A program made the position numbers and the translations under genes. A stretch of DNA of 64,000 nt from Ramlibacter tataouinensis (GTDB taxonomy: Bacteria > Pseudomonadota > Gammaproteobacteria > Burkholderiales > Burkholderiaceae_C). The notes under the pieces were generated by a model. It was not told the DNA's origin and did no database searches. It saw only the letters and a list, made by a program, of their open reading frames with translations. Of this stretch, positions 36,290 to 45,104 are shown in pieces (the stretch's first letter is position 1; each line of letters begins with the position of its first letter). The DNA lies in NCBI RefSeq assembly GCF_027941915.1, contig NZ_CP116009.1:3906001-3970000 (forward strand), read 5' to 3'.

Positions 36290-39204
36290 GTGTCGAGGTT
36301 CCTGAATTCCCAATTCTTGTTGTCGCAGTAGGCGCGCATGTCGCAGCTCAGGCACAGCTTGGCAGGACGTGCTGCAATCTGGTAGTCCTGCCGCTCGATG
36401 CGTGTCACGATGTCGTCGAAGCGCGCGATGGTCTTGTTGATGGCGCGGTCGTCCTTTGTGAACGACACGTAAGGATTCCCGCCGTCCTCGCCTGTGTAGT
36501 ACAGATGCATTCGGCTGACCTTCTGACCGGTGCGCTCTTCCACCAAGTGGGCGTACACCTCTAGCTGGTGCTGGTACTGACGCAGGCGATCCCGGTCTTT
36601 TTCCATGTCGGGCTTCTTCTCCGACTTGAAGTCGATGATCTCGACCGTGTTGCGCTCGCCGCGAATCAGGTCGACGCTGCCCTTGAGGATGTAGTGATCC
36701 TTGACCAGCGAAATCTCAACCTCGGCCTCTTTGATGCGATCCCAGTTGCCGTTCTCGCGCTCGTAGTAACGCACGACGTGCAGTAGCGCCGCCTGCTGCG
36801 AGCTGGGCGCGAGGTAGACGCGCTCCTTCTTCGACAGCATCGCGTAGTTGGCCGAGAACCAGCTATTGATGGCGTCGAAGGTGATGGTGCCTTCTTCGCC
36901 GCGCAGCACGGTCTTGTGGATGTCCTCGATGGTTTGATGCACCAAAGTACCGAACAGCATCGGACTCTCGCGGATGGGCGCGAACTCCAGATCCTTGAAG
37001 AAGCGGTATTGCTCGGCGCAGTTCTCGAACACCGTTATGTGCGAGGTGAACGAGTACTCGCGCTTGAGGTTGATCTGCTTGACGGCTTCGAAGGTCAGCG
37101 CCGACATATCGACGTCACGCCAACTGGGCAGCTCGTAGAACAGGCGCTCGAAATACTTCGACGGCGACTTGCCCTGGCCTTGCTTCTCCTGCGCCGCCAG
37201 CACCAGCAGGTTCTGCGCACGCGAAAAGGCCGTGTAGAACAGTCGCCAGAAGTCGAAGTTTTTGATGTGGTCGAGCGGCTCGAAGCGTTCCTTGGAGAGG
37301 TATCCGCCATCCTCCAGCAGCACATCAAGCGCGCTGTACTGCTTGCGCGGCACCGCCTCCAGCGAGCCGCACACCACCACCGGGTACTCCAGTCCCTTGG
37401 ACTGGTGGATGGTCAGAAACGAGACACAGCCCTTGGGCGCGTACTCGGCTTCATCCTCGTACTCGCCGATGCCGCCGTCCTGAAGGAAGCGCAGGAACTG
37501 GTTGAACAGGTCGCGGATGTTTTTCTCCAGCCACTCCGAATTCAACACGCTGACGAAGTGCAGGTACTCGAACTTGGTGAGCAGCTTGGAGAAGGTGCCG
37601 AGGTTGCGCGCCGCGCGCCCCTTGTCCACGCCTTGCACGGCTTCTTCGGTGAGGAAGCGCGAGAACAGCGGGAACTGAAGCAGTTGGTAGAACAGGCCGG
37701 AGAAGGCGTAGTCTGTGTTCTGCGTGAGCACGGCGTGGCGCTTGGCCAGCGGGCGAGCCCAATCCAGCAGCGGCTTGTTTTCCGGTTTGCGCAGCTCGTC
37801 CGTGAAGGGCTTGAAGCAAAGCTGGTCGTAGTAGTCCCAGATGTCCAGATGCACGCCTTCGGCCCATGCCCGCACCTTCGGGAACTGTGGGAAGAGGAAG
37901 ATCAGCGCGCCGATCATCAGGCGGATTTCCTCGCGCTCGAAGAACATGTTCGAGCGTGGCGAGAACACGGGCACACCTTCGGCTTCGAGGAAGCGTGCGA
38001 GCGCCACCACCTTATGGTTCTTCACCGAACGGAACAGGAAGGCGATCTGGTTCCAGTCGGCAAGGCGGCCGGATGCCTTCAGTCCATCGAGGAAGGACAG
38101 CACCTCAGCGTGCCAGTTGGTGGTGTCGCCCTTGTCATCGCTGGCGGCCAGCCGCACCGCCGTGGGCATGTCAGGGAAGTCGTCCTCGCGCGGGACGATC
38201 TGCTTGGCGAAACGAAAAACACGCGTGCCGTCGTCCCATACCTGCTCCTTCATCCACTCGTTGTAGAAGCGGATGATGTCCGGGTGCGAACGGTAGTTGA
38301 CGGTGAGCTTGACCTGCTTGCACTGGCCGTCATCGAACAGCGCGGGGAACTCCAGAATGTTGCGGATGGTGGCTCCGCGAAAGCGGTACAGGCCCTGGTC
38401 GTCGTCGCCCACCACGCACAGATTGCAGCGCTCGCCCGCCAATAGCAGGAGGATGCGCTCCTGAATGGTGTTGGTGTCCTGGTACTCGTCCACCATCAGG
38501 TAGGTGATCTTTCCGCGCAGTTGCCCCAGCACCTCGGGGCGCTTTTCCAACAGTTGCAGCGCCTCGTACTGGATGCCGGAGAAGTCCAGTGAGTTGTGCT
38601 CGTGCAGCAGCTCCTGGTACTTGGCAAAGCAGGTGGCCAGGGCGCGGATTTCCGGCTCTGGGGCCGCCGCCAGCGTGGTGACGTCGAGCGCCTCTTCGCT
38701 GACCTTGTTGACCCACTTGAGCAGGTTCTTTGACTGCGCCCAGCGGCCCGTCTGGTCGTCACCCATGACGAGCTGGGCACCGGGCAGTTCACGGAACTCC
38801 TTGATGTGCTGGTAGAGAAAGTACTGCTGGTCGAACTGGTCGAACAGCGTGAAGCTGCGCTTGAGCCGTGTGAACTCGCGGTAATCCTCGAGCAGCCGCA
38901 GGCATATGGAGTGGAACGTGCCGAGGTACATCTCGTTCAAATTGAACTGGATGCCTAGCTCGATCAGGCGGTTGGAGATTCGGGTGGTCAGCTCGCGCGC
39001 GGCCTTGTCCGTGAAGGTGACCACCAGCAGCGACTCCGGGGCGACTCCTTTCTGGGTAATCAGATGAACGATCCGTTCGACAAGCGTGAACGTTTTGCCC
39101 GACCCAGGCCCCGCGATGATCAGTACGGGACCGTCAGTAGCAAGAATGGCTTCGAGCTGTTGGGCATTAGCCTTCGTCTGGAGGAGGGTACCGCTGGCTG
39201 TCAT
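36286..39204 (-). CDS. UvrD-like helicase with C-terminal Cas4/AddB-type nuclease
   Basis: ATG at 39204 with GAGG upstream gives 972 residues. The SF1 motor has Walker A IIAGPGSGKTFTLVERI (about 31-47), motif II DEYQDTNT, motif III VVGDDDQGLYRFRGAT and LTIHQSKGLEYPVV. The last 170 residues form a PD-(D/E)XK nuclease with KGSVDLI, EIIDFKSEKK, QLEVYAHL and CLSCDMRAYC. The last motif resembles the cysteine-bearing end of iron-sulphur nucleases, but only three Cys are visible. It is the first gene of the mod-res operon, so it probably belongs to this restriction system as an extra defence module. Confidence 0.88.
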   Translation of the reverse strand: MTASGTLLQTKANAQQLEAILATDGPVLIIAGPGSGKTFTLVERIVHLITQKGVAPESLLVVTFTDKAARELTTRISNRLIELGIQFNLNEMYLGTFHSICLRLLEDYREFTRLKRSFTLFDQFDQQYFLYQHIKEFRELPGAQLVMGDDQTGRWAQSKNLLKWVNKVSEEALDVTTLAAAPEPEIRALATCFAKYQELLHEHNSLDFSGIQYEALQLLEKRPEVLGQLRGKITYLMVDEYQDTNTIQERILLLLAGERCNLCVVGDDDQGLYRFRGATIRNILEFPALFDDGQCKQVKLTVNYRSHPDIIRFYNEWMKEQVWDDGTRVFRFAKQIVPREDDFPDMPTAVRLAASDDKGDTTNWHAEVLSFLDGLKASGRLADWNQIAFLFRSVKNHKVVALARFLEAEGVPVFSPRSNMFFEREEIRLMIGALIFLFPQFPKVRAWAEGVHLDIWDYYDQLCFKPFTDELRKPENKPLLDWARPLAKRHAVLTQNTDYAFSGLFYQLLQFPLFSRFLTEEAVQGVDKGRAARNLGTFSKLLTKFEYLHFVSVLNSEWLEKNIRDLFNQFLRFLQDGGIGEYEDEAEYAPKGCVSFLTIHQSKGLEYPVVVCGSLEAVPRKQYSALDVLLEDGGYLSKERFEPLDHIKNFDFWRLFYTAFSRAQNLLVLAAQEKQGQGKSPSKYFERLFYELPSWRDVDMSALTFEAVKQINLKREYSFTSHITVFENCAEQYRFFKDLEFAPIRESPMLFGTLVHQTIEDIHKTVLRGEEGTITFDAINSWFSANYAMLSKKERVYLAPSSQQAALLHVVRYYERENGNWDRIKEAEVEISLVKDHYILKGSVDLIRGERNTVEIIDFKSEKKPDMEKDRDRLRQYQHQLEVYAHLVEERTGQKVSRMHLYYTGEDGGNPYVSFTKDDRAINKTIARFDDIVTRIERQDYQIAARPAKLCLSCDMRAYCDNKNWEFRNLDT

Positions 39205-39499
39205 TCCGTACCTCACCCTCCGTAATGGTCCTGCCGAGGCGCCAGATTGTCAGGGCGTCCTTGCAACGAGCCTGAAGCACTGAGACACCGCTAGACTCAT
39301 CAATTCTAAGCGGTCGTCACATGAGCCATGCAAGCAGGCATCCTGACACAGCGGGCAGCGTATGGAGAGAACATCGAACGTCTTGAGAATGACGGCGAGC
39401 GATGCGACGCGGCTGCGAGTTTTTGTTGCGGTCAGAAGGTGAGTTAATGGCGACAAAGCAATGAGCGCGAGCCCCACATGCGAAAGAGTGTCCCTACAC

Positions 39500-39709
39500 C
39501 TAAGAGACGCGCACTACCTTTGTAGCTCTCGGACCTTTTGGCGTTCGTTCAACATCGAATCTCACCGTACTACCCTCGATCAGGCTCTCTTCCTTATCAG
39601 CAGCATCTCGATAGAAGAAAACGTCCTTTCCTGAGGTTCTCGTGATGAAGCCGAAACCTTTTACCGGATAGTAGACCTTGATCAATCCGATCTGATCTTT
39701 CTCATCCAT
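39500..39709 (-). CDS. Cold-shock-domain protein partnered with the reverse transcriptase
   Basis: The 69-residue protein is one CspA-type OB fold, with RNP1-like KGFGFITR (17-24) and RNP2-like DVFFYRD (29-35). It binds single-stranded nucleic acid in the cytoplasm. Its ATG lies inside the end of the reverse-transcriptase gene (8-base overlap), so translation is coupled. Compared with housekeeping Csp proteins it is divergent at both ends. It probably acts on the RNA or cDNA made by the reverse transcriptase. Confidence 0.85.
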   Translation of the reverse strand: MDEKDQIGLIKVYYPVKGFGFITRTSGKDVFFYRDAADKEESLIEGSTVRFDVERTPKGPRATKVVRVS

Positions 39710-40862
39710 AGAGAAGCTCCTCTTTCGACACAGGAGGCAGGCACTTCTGGAGCAGGGCTCGATATTTCGCGGCTAGACCCTTGTTGGTTCGAGCGAGAAG
39801 ACCTAGTCGGTAGTTGACTTGATGCCATTTTTCCAAGTAGGAGAGACTTCCGCGGAGATGAATTGGCGTAGCGCAGACTACTCTTGCCAAACGCATGGTT
39901 CTTACCACTTCTTTCCCATCGTAGATGGGTAATATGCTCCTAATCTTGGCGCGGTACCTTTCGGCTTCAAAATGGCCGACATAGGCGATCTTTGAGATGC
40001 GTCCCGAAACTCGGTTGTGCTCCTCATGATAATCGGGGGCACTGCTACTCAGCTCGTACATACGCTCAAGCCTGAATACCTCGGCGCGGATGTCATGTCG
40101 CTCTGATCTAAAGACCCTCGGCGCGCCACGATTCAACCACAATCCGGTTACCTCCATGGGTACCTCCGGGTTGCTGTTTGAACAAACGCGCGTTTTATTC
40201 CCCTTGAGCTTCAAGTGCTTGTTCGCCAATAGGAGCTTGATCTTATGTACAACTTTGCTGGTTCGCTCCCGCGTCAGCGGTTTCTCTGCGGAAATAGTGA
40301 TGTCGTCTAGCAGCCGACTGTACCGCAGGCCCTGCTGTTGCAACTCACGGACAATCCTGTGCTCTGTGTCGAAGAACACCAAGTTCGCGATGTGCGAACT
40401 CGTGCATGCGCCTTGCGGTACTCGGCCGTGGCGCGTGGTTAGATCTGTTAGGGCGCGTGCGACAGGATCCGGGAATCGGCAGAAGAATTTGAAGATACTG
40501 AAGACTTCGTCTGCAGGGATACTGTCGTAGAAATCCTGAACATCTAAGGCGATCAAGGATTTGGCGTTTGCGTGCACCCTCGCATTCCGGACGTAATCCC
40601 GCTCGGCTATGCCGCCGTACAAGTAACTCGGATAGGTGACCTTCTCGAAAATTGCGCGATTAATCCTCTTTTGCACGATCTTGAGATCCTGCATAGGCGC
40701 GCAGACTTGGCGAACTCGACCGTCCTTTTTGGGTATCTCGAAGGTGGAATATCGCGACGATGCCGAATTCGCGAGGGTGATGAGCGCAGAAGGGCTGAGG
40801 CCCAAGGCCAAGCCTAGTGATTGAAGACTGCCAATCGGCTGCGCGCTGTATGTTGGGCGCAT
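39702..40862 (-). CDS. Retron-like reverse transcriptase with LLDD in place of YxDD
   Basis: The 386-residue RT has an IPKKDGRVRQV segment (43-53), the retron region X motif NAxxH as NARVH (93-97), motif A ALDVQDFYDS (105-114), VPQGACTSSHIANL (148-161), the catalytic region SRLLDDITIS (182-191) and the retron region Y triplet VTG (238-240). NAxxH plus VTG is what separates retron RTs from group II intron RTs, and no maturase part is present. The usual YxDD is LLDD: both Asp remain but the Tyr is lost. Start at ATG 40862 has only a weak ribosome site, 18 bases after a small upstream gene. The downstream cold-shock gene overlaps by 8 bases. Confidence 0.85.
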   Translation of the reverse strand: MRPTYSAQPIGSLQSLGLALGLSPSALITLANSASSRYSTFEIPKKDGRVRQVCAPMQDLKIVQKRINRAIFEKVTYPSYLYGGIAERDYVRNARVHANAKSLIALDVQDFYDSIPADEVFSIFKFFCRFPDPVARALTDLTTRHGRVPQGACTSSHIANLVFFDTEHRIVRELQQQGLRYSRLLDDITISAEKPLTRERTSKVVHKIKLLLANKHLKLKGNKTRVCSNSNPEVPMEVTGLWLNRGAPRVFRSERHDIRAEVFRLERMYELSSSAPDYHEEHNRVSGRISKIAYVGHFEAERYRAKIRSILPIYDGKEVVRTMRLARVVCATPIHLRGSLSYLEKWHQVNYRLGLLARTNKGLAAKYRALLQKCLPPVSKEELLYG

Positions 40863-40880
40863 AAAAAACAGGCACCTACT

Positions 40881-41060
40881 CTATTCGATCATGTCGAACA
40901 AAGATTTGAGAATGGATCCCAGCCGGGTCAGGGCGAAGAACCATTCGAACGCATAGTTGGCTCCACTCGACGCCATGGGCGATCCACACCGCACACGGCG
41001 CTTCCTTTTAGCCGTGCGGGCACGGCAGCACCTAGAGCCGGATTTAGTCCTTACGAACAT
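40881..41060 (-). CDS. Small basic protein upstream of the reverse transcriptase
   Basis: The 59-residue gene starts at ATG 41060 with a perfect AAGGAGG five bases upstream, one of the best ribosome sites of the island. The N-terminal half is very basic (CCRARTAKRKRRVRCGS), and the C-terminal half is hydrophobic and helical (FEWFFALTRLGSILKSLFDM), which might be a membrane helix or an amphipathic segment. It ends 18 bases before the RT. A hairpin overlaps its ribosome site. I do not recognise the family. Confidence 0.55.
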   Translation of the reverse strand: MFVRTKSGSRCCRARTAKRKRRVRCGSPMASSGANYAFEWFFALTRLGSILKSLFDMIE

Positions 41061-41068
41061 AAACACCT

Positions 41069-41113
41069 CCTTAGAGTTATCCCGGGACGACCCCGGCGCT
41101 CAACGCTCTAAGG
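41069..41113 (-). promoter_or_regulatory. RNA hairpin covering the ribosome site of the RT operon
   Basis: On the transcript CCTTAGAG and CTCTAAGG form an 8-bp outer stem, with an inner CCGGG/CCCGG stem. The 3' arm runs into the AAGGAGG of the small gene, so folding would hide part of the ribosome site. It may be a leader control or the end of the retron RNA. Confidence 0.55.
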
Positions 41114-41249
41114 AAACGAGTGACAAACAACCAACTACGGTCCAGGTGCCTGGTTTGACGCTCAACAACCGTCGCGTTCGGGCAGCTCTTCCATGACCCG
41201 CGGCGCTCTTCGTTCGCTCAGGTCGGAGGGCTGCTAACGCCCCGGTCAA

Positions 41250-41266
41250 GTTCCGGAAACCGGAAC
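41250..41266. other. Perfect 7-bp hairpin upstream of the RT operon
   Basis: GTTCCGG and CCGGAAC enclose AAA. It lies about 190 bases before the small gene, where a retron msr-msd would be expected. It could be one of its stems; a complete msr-msd could not be assigned by eye. Confidence 0.4.
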
Positions 41267-42209
41267 GTCTCTTGCGAGACCTTGACTCACTCGTTCAGCT
41301 CTACTGCATTCAAAGAACGCGGATCGGGCGTAACACCCGATGGCGCACTGATGTGCACGTACAGATTGTTACTGCACCCTGCGGCAGAGTCAAGTGCAAG
41401 GTTCATGGTGAGGAGAAAAGTCTACGTTTTGGAGTCCTCCAGTGGCAGGCCACCGTCAGGGAACCTTGCACTGCAGGCCATCGCCGGCGAGGCAGCTTTT
41501 TTTTCCAGACGGAGCGCCGAAAGGGGAAAGCCGCTGCGAGCAGCCAGTCCAGCGCCCCATATAGCTGCTTCTTGTCAGATGGGATCGGCCGAGCATCTGG
41601 GAAGGAGATGAACCATCCATCGCGGAGCACCACCTCGCCTCCGCCGGATCACATTGGGCCTTTGATTCGCCCTTCGCCGGCATCGGCGGTCCGGCAAGCA
41701 GTTGGACGCGCACGGGGGAGGGCGACGTACCCGCCAATCGCCCAGACCCTGCCAGACGAGTGCCTGCAATCTGAGGGTTATCTTTGCCGTCCCTTGTGTG
41801 GGGTTGGTCTGTCAAGTTTCCGGAGTCCACCAGCTTTCTGAATCGCGAGTGGCCTCCGAGTCACCGCGGGCGGGGAGCCGATTGAGTCGGTTAGTCGGGT
41901 TATCAATCATTTGATCCTGGCAGGACGGCAAGCACGGGCCAATCAGGGGAGGCGCCGCAGCAGGAACGACCATTGCGCCAAAGAGTCAGGTCAAGACGTT
42001 CTAGCCGCGAGAGCGCTGTTGAGGGAGGCTGATGCCGCGTAACCGTGGAAAACTCGGAAACGAAGGGACCCACTTACAACAAGGAGGATCGACAGCACGT
42101 CAGCCGCGTGCTTGGAAGTCGCGGTGCGGGGCATAAGACAGGGCAGGGGATTTCGCTGCCTTTGCACTCGTCAGCAGCGCTTCCCCGAGCGCAAGGGTAA
42201 AAAAAATCC
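41267..42209. other. Region without a supported gene
   Basis: Over 900 bases upstream of the RT operon and before the repeated element. Open frames are short, overlap on both strands and lack ribosome sites. The composition changes several times, as in patched mobile DNA. An A-run precedes the element at 42210. Confidence 0.5.
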
Positions 42210-42422
42210 AGGTACGGCGCCGCTGCCTGAATGCCGCGGATGGAGGTTGGCGTGTCCTGGGCGCTCATGCTGTAGGGGATGGAAGTCCTAGAAGGATGGT
42301 GGACGGGCTAGGGAGTGCCTGCATCGACTGCCGCCTGCCAGCCCAATCCTTATAGAGGAAGATGCTGGGCCGCTATCAAAATAGTAGTGCCGTATTCAAT
42401 GCTTGGATCCTTATAGATCGGC
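42210..42422 (+). repeat. Structured 213-nt repeated element, copy A
   Basis: This copy and the one at 62870-63081 (212 nt) align end to end. They share 53 identical bases (42281-42333), the 10-mer ATCCTTATAG twice at 61-base spacing (42346 and 42407), an opening AGGTACGGC hairpin and an end ATCCTTATAGATCGGC. The variable arm at 42253-42279 pairs as T-A, T-G, C-G, C-G, T-A where the other copy has different pairs, so the structure rather than the sequence is kept. The orientation is direct. It does not match an element class I can name. Confidence 0.7.
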
Positions 42423-42518
42423 ACAGGGATCAGATCAGGTGCGGCTTTCCGGTTAACGGGCCGGCGCTAAAGGCTTCTTTGTATAAGGGGAGCAATTCAA
42501 GTGAGGTAAGCTCAGCAG

Positions 42519-42986
42519 GTGATCTTCACTGTGCTCTCCTACGTGGTGCTGGCCATTTTGATATGGAAGCACAGGCCGATCTTCTTCGGAAGCTGGAACA
42601 TCGCACGTGAAAACTACAAGGTGGCCAGAAAGGCCACGCTTGCGATGTACATCGTGTGCTGGGGAGTTCTGCTGGCGATCGTGGCCACAGTCGGTTGGGG
42701 CTCGTTGTTCACCGGTGAGGGGCGCAACACGCCACTCACCACTCCGCTATTCAAGGTGTTCAGCCTGCTGTTCGTCGTCTCAGTGCTCCTGCTTGACGCG
42801 AATCTTGGGCAAAGCCGCAAGCACGGCTACGAACGGAACTTCTTCAAGCATTGGCTGCTCGGGTTGACCTTCATCCTGCCGGTCTTGGTGAGCTGCGTTG
42901 TGAATCGACCGTTGATCGCCCTTTTCCTGGTTGTCACGGTGTCCGGCTGGTTTACTCGCAAGGCGGCAAAGGTGGCCGCACATTAG
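42519..42986 (+). CDS. Small integral membrane protein
   Basis: GTG at 42519 gives 155 residues with four or five hydrophobic segments (VLSYVVLAILIW, AMYIVCWGVLLAIVATVGWG, VFSLLFVVSVLLLD, WLLGLTFILPVLVSCVV, IALFLVVTVSGWF). Basic loops lie between them. No conserved catalytic motif is seen. Position just after repeat copy A and low similarity to anything I recognise mark it as an accessory gene. The start has only a distant GAGG. Confidence 0.6.
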   Translation: MIFTVLSYVVLAILIWKHRPIFFGSWNIARENYKVARKATLAMYIVCWGVLLAIVATVGWGSLFTGEGRNTPLTTPLFKVFSLLFVVSVLLLDANLGQSRKHGYERNFFKHWLLGLTFILPVLVSCVVNRPLIALFLVVTVSGWFTRKAAKVAAH

Positions 42987-43134
42987 GAGCCGCGCGCGTC
43001 ACTTACACGATTGGGATCACCGCAAGACACCCGGGAACCTGCCCAGTGATCAATGAGAATGTCCGAATAACTGGCAGCCAGAACGTCGCCACGCCCTTCA
43101 CGCCTGCAAATGCGCGGCTGCGCGCCATCGTGCC

Positions 43135-43836
43135 TTGGACCCAGCGCGGCCGGTTTGGTGTCAGCAGCCCGGTTGCCACCATAGGGTGTACGCGGCCGTC
43201 CATGTTGTTGAGGAAGACGGCCACATACTGGTGCTCGGGTCCACGTGCTTTCGCAAGCGCTACGGCAGCGCCAAGTCGCTCGGCAAAGCGCAGTTTGGCG
43301 TGGGCTCGAGCCGGCTGCTGACTGAAGAAGAGCGGCAGATCATGCCGGACAACACAGCAGTCTTGATCGCCCGCTTCGAGGACGAGGATCGGGTGCGTGC
43401 GGCGGCTCTGGCGAGCGCTGCAAAGGAGCGGCGTGTTCTCCAAGCGCGTGAGGAGCAGTTCCGCCAAGTTCGGGGGCAGGCTAGCTCGGTCGCCACGACG
43501 CAGACGCGCCCGAATGCTGGCAGGGGCCTGGCCGCACTGATCGCCGGCACGCCCTGGCCCTGGCAGTCGGAGCACCACACCTCCGTGGCCGTACTGTTGG
43601 CGCCCAACGGGCACCCGTGGGTGCGTGTGCAGCATCGCGATGGCTTGCACCGGCTGGTGCCGTGGCCGGTGTTTCCCGGCTGGGAGATGGCGCTTCCGCC
43701 CGAGGTCGGCCGCCCCGACCCGGGTGTTCAGGGCTATGCGGTCGCGGACATCGCGACCGCGCTGCAGCTCCTTCAGGAGCGCGGGTTCAGCCGGCCCAAC
43801 GTTGGCCGCTGGCGCGACGTACGGCCGCGCAACTAG
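43135..43836 (+). CDS. Hypothetical protein with an N-terminal Cys/His cluster
   Basis: The frame opens at TTG 43135 and gives 233 residues; no ATG with a ribosome site is available, so the true start is uncertain. The N-terminus has WCQQPGCHHRVYAAVHV and LGSTCFRKRYG, which could bind zinc. A basic helical region and a C-terminal VGRPDPGVQGYAVADIATAL follow. Proteins of this type recur on integrative elements, but I know no function. Confidence 0.6.
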   Translation: MDPARPVWCQQPGCHHRVYAAVHVVEEDGHILVLGSTCFRKRYGSAKSLGKAQFGVGSSRLLTEEERQIMPDNTAVLIARFEDEDRVRAAALASAAKERRVLQAREEQFRQVRGQASSVATTQTRPNAGRGLAALIAGTPWPWQSEHHTSVAVLLAPNGHPWVRVQHRDGLHRLVPWPVFPGWEMALPPEVGRPDPGVQGYAVADIATALQLLQERGFSRPNVGRWRDVRPRN

Positions 43837-43889
43837 ATCCCGCTGCCATCACTACTCGATTCGATTCCTCCTAGTTCCCGGCCTAACAT

Positions 43890-44216
43890 CTACGTCGAAC
43901 CTTCGAGAAGGTTGATGGCGAGCGGCTGGATCGTTGATCTGCAGAGACGGCGGCTGCGACCGCACCATTCACGGGTAGCGATACTCGTCCCACGACCGCC
44001 TGCCGATCTCCCGTAAGAAGGGAGCACGTTGTACTCGGGCTGGACGTACTCCACCGGCAAGCGAAAGCTTGTACCTAGTGGATATGCCTTGCGCATCGCT
44101 CGTGAGCACTGCACCCGCATGGTTGAAGGAAATGGTTGGCCACTGACAGGGCGCACCCGGTATTCCGCATCGGATGGCTCGCCCGGATTCAAGAAGGCTT
44201 CGACCACCACGAACAT
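43890..44216 (-). CDS. Hypothetical protein
   Basis: ATG at 44216 follows GGAG by seven bases and gives 108 residues. The core YRVRPVSGQPFPSTMRVQCS and RKAYPLGTSFRLPVEYV looks like a compact beta-rich domain in which YPLGTSFRL recurs in small accessory proteins. The C-terminal third is Arg/Ser-rich and may be decayed. It lies opposite to its neighbours. Confidence 0.4.
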   Translation of the reverse strand: MFVVVEAFLNPGEPSDAEYRVRPVSGQPFPSTMRVQCSRAMRKAYPLGTSFRLPVEYVQPEYNVLPSYGRSAGGRGTSIATREWCGRSRRLCRSTIQPLAINLLEGST

Positions 44217-44489
44217 GAATAGGCTCCGCACCTCAACAGAATGCCACAGACATTCCGTCACCTGATCGGTCAAAGTCTCGTTGCTTGGTCACAGTGATTA
44301 TGTGGGGGCGCGGCCCTCTGGCATGGTGGCAGTTCGCAGTTGTCCTCTCTCGACTGCTGCTTCGAAGCATGGCCGACAGCAATCAAAGAGGACAAATCAA
44401 CTACCTGGATTGCCCCTGCCGTCCCAAGTCATCGGGCATCTTCGTAGCTAAGCTCTGTTGGCCATTTCGGCCTTTCGCTCGGGGGTGTA

Positions 44490-45104
44490 ATGAGCTTTGT
44501 ACAGGCGCTATCGATTTTCGGGATCGGTCAGGCCAGGCGACCCGTACCGCCGCCCGGTCCGCAAGATCCAACTCCGCAAGCTCCGCCAGAAACTGCAGTT
44601 CAGATGTCGGCTTCGACTTCGACTTCCGATCAGGTCGATAACGTGATCTACCCCGAGCAGCTGGCACGGGCTCAGCCGTCTCGAGGCACAAGCGAGTTGC
44701 TTAACTTGCCCGATGTTCGCGCCTTCTTCCATGAGAGCCATTTCGGCCTCGGACGGCACAACGGCGCGGTGCTGAGAAGCAGGGAGTCCCTGCAATTGGG
44801 AAAGTCGGAAATCGTCTCCAGGTTCCAAAACATCCTTCGGCAGATCGTCCAGGGCAAGCAGCTTCGGCTCGGCCGCCTGGAGGATATGAAGGTCTCCATC
44901 GACGGCATCGAGACCGCGATGACGAATCGAATCGATGCGGCTTGCAGCTTCCTGAGGCGCGAAATCGAAACGTGCATGGAGCAGATCGCGCTGGCCGAGC
45001 AGCACTCGGGCTGGGTCGCTGAAGCCTTGAACCACTACGAGATGGGTTTCCGGCAGGGACTGGCCCACGTCATCCGCTTTGAAGCTCTGCTGCAGGGTGA
45101 GTGA
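44490..45104 (+). CDS. Coiled-coil protein coupled to a DUF4407 membrane protein
   Basis: ATG at 44490 gives 204 residues. A Pro/Gln-rich N-terminus (RRPVPPPGPQDPTPQAPP) is followed by a long helical part from about 75 (SEIVSRFQNILRQIVQGKQL to FRQGLAHVIRFEALLQ). No enzymatic motif is seen. The stop overlaps the start of the DUF4407 gene (ATGA), so the two are made together. A pair of a soluble coiled coil and a membrane coiled coil suggests a complex at the membrane. Confidence 0.65.
   Translation: MSFVQALSIFGIGQARRPVPPPGPQDPTPQAPPETAVQMSASTSTSDQVDNVIYPEQLARAQPSRGTSELLNLPDVRAFFHESHFGLGRHNGAVLRSRESLQLGKSEIVSRFQNILRQIVQGKQLRLGRLEDMKVSIDGIETAMTNRIDAACSFLRREIETCMEQIALAEQHSGWVAEALNHYEMGFRQGLAHVIRFEALLQGE

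Noticed and set aside
39250..39477. Small frame between the helicase and cold-shock genes
   Set aside because: GTG start without a ribosome site and no recognisable composition. The gap may be a leader for one of the operons.
39702..40862. Group II intron reverse transcriptase
   Set aside because: No maturase or endonuclease domain follows, no intron domain V-like sequence is nearby, and the NAxxH and VTG motifs point to retron RTs.
41061..41300. A definite msr-msd retron RNA
   Set aside because: Hairpins exist, but a branching G in the proper context and long a1/a2 repeats could not be assigned with confidence by eye.
42346..42420. The ATCCTTATAG repeats as a CRISPR array or target duplication
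   Set aside because: Only two units per copy, and both units and their spacing are conserved between the distant copies, so they belong to the element and are not spacer repeats or duplications.
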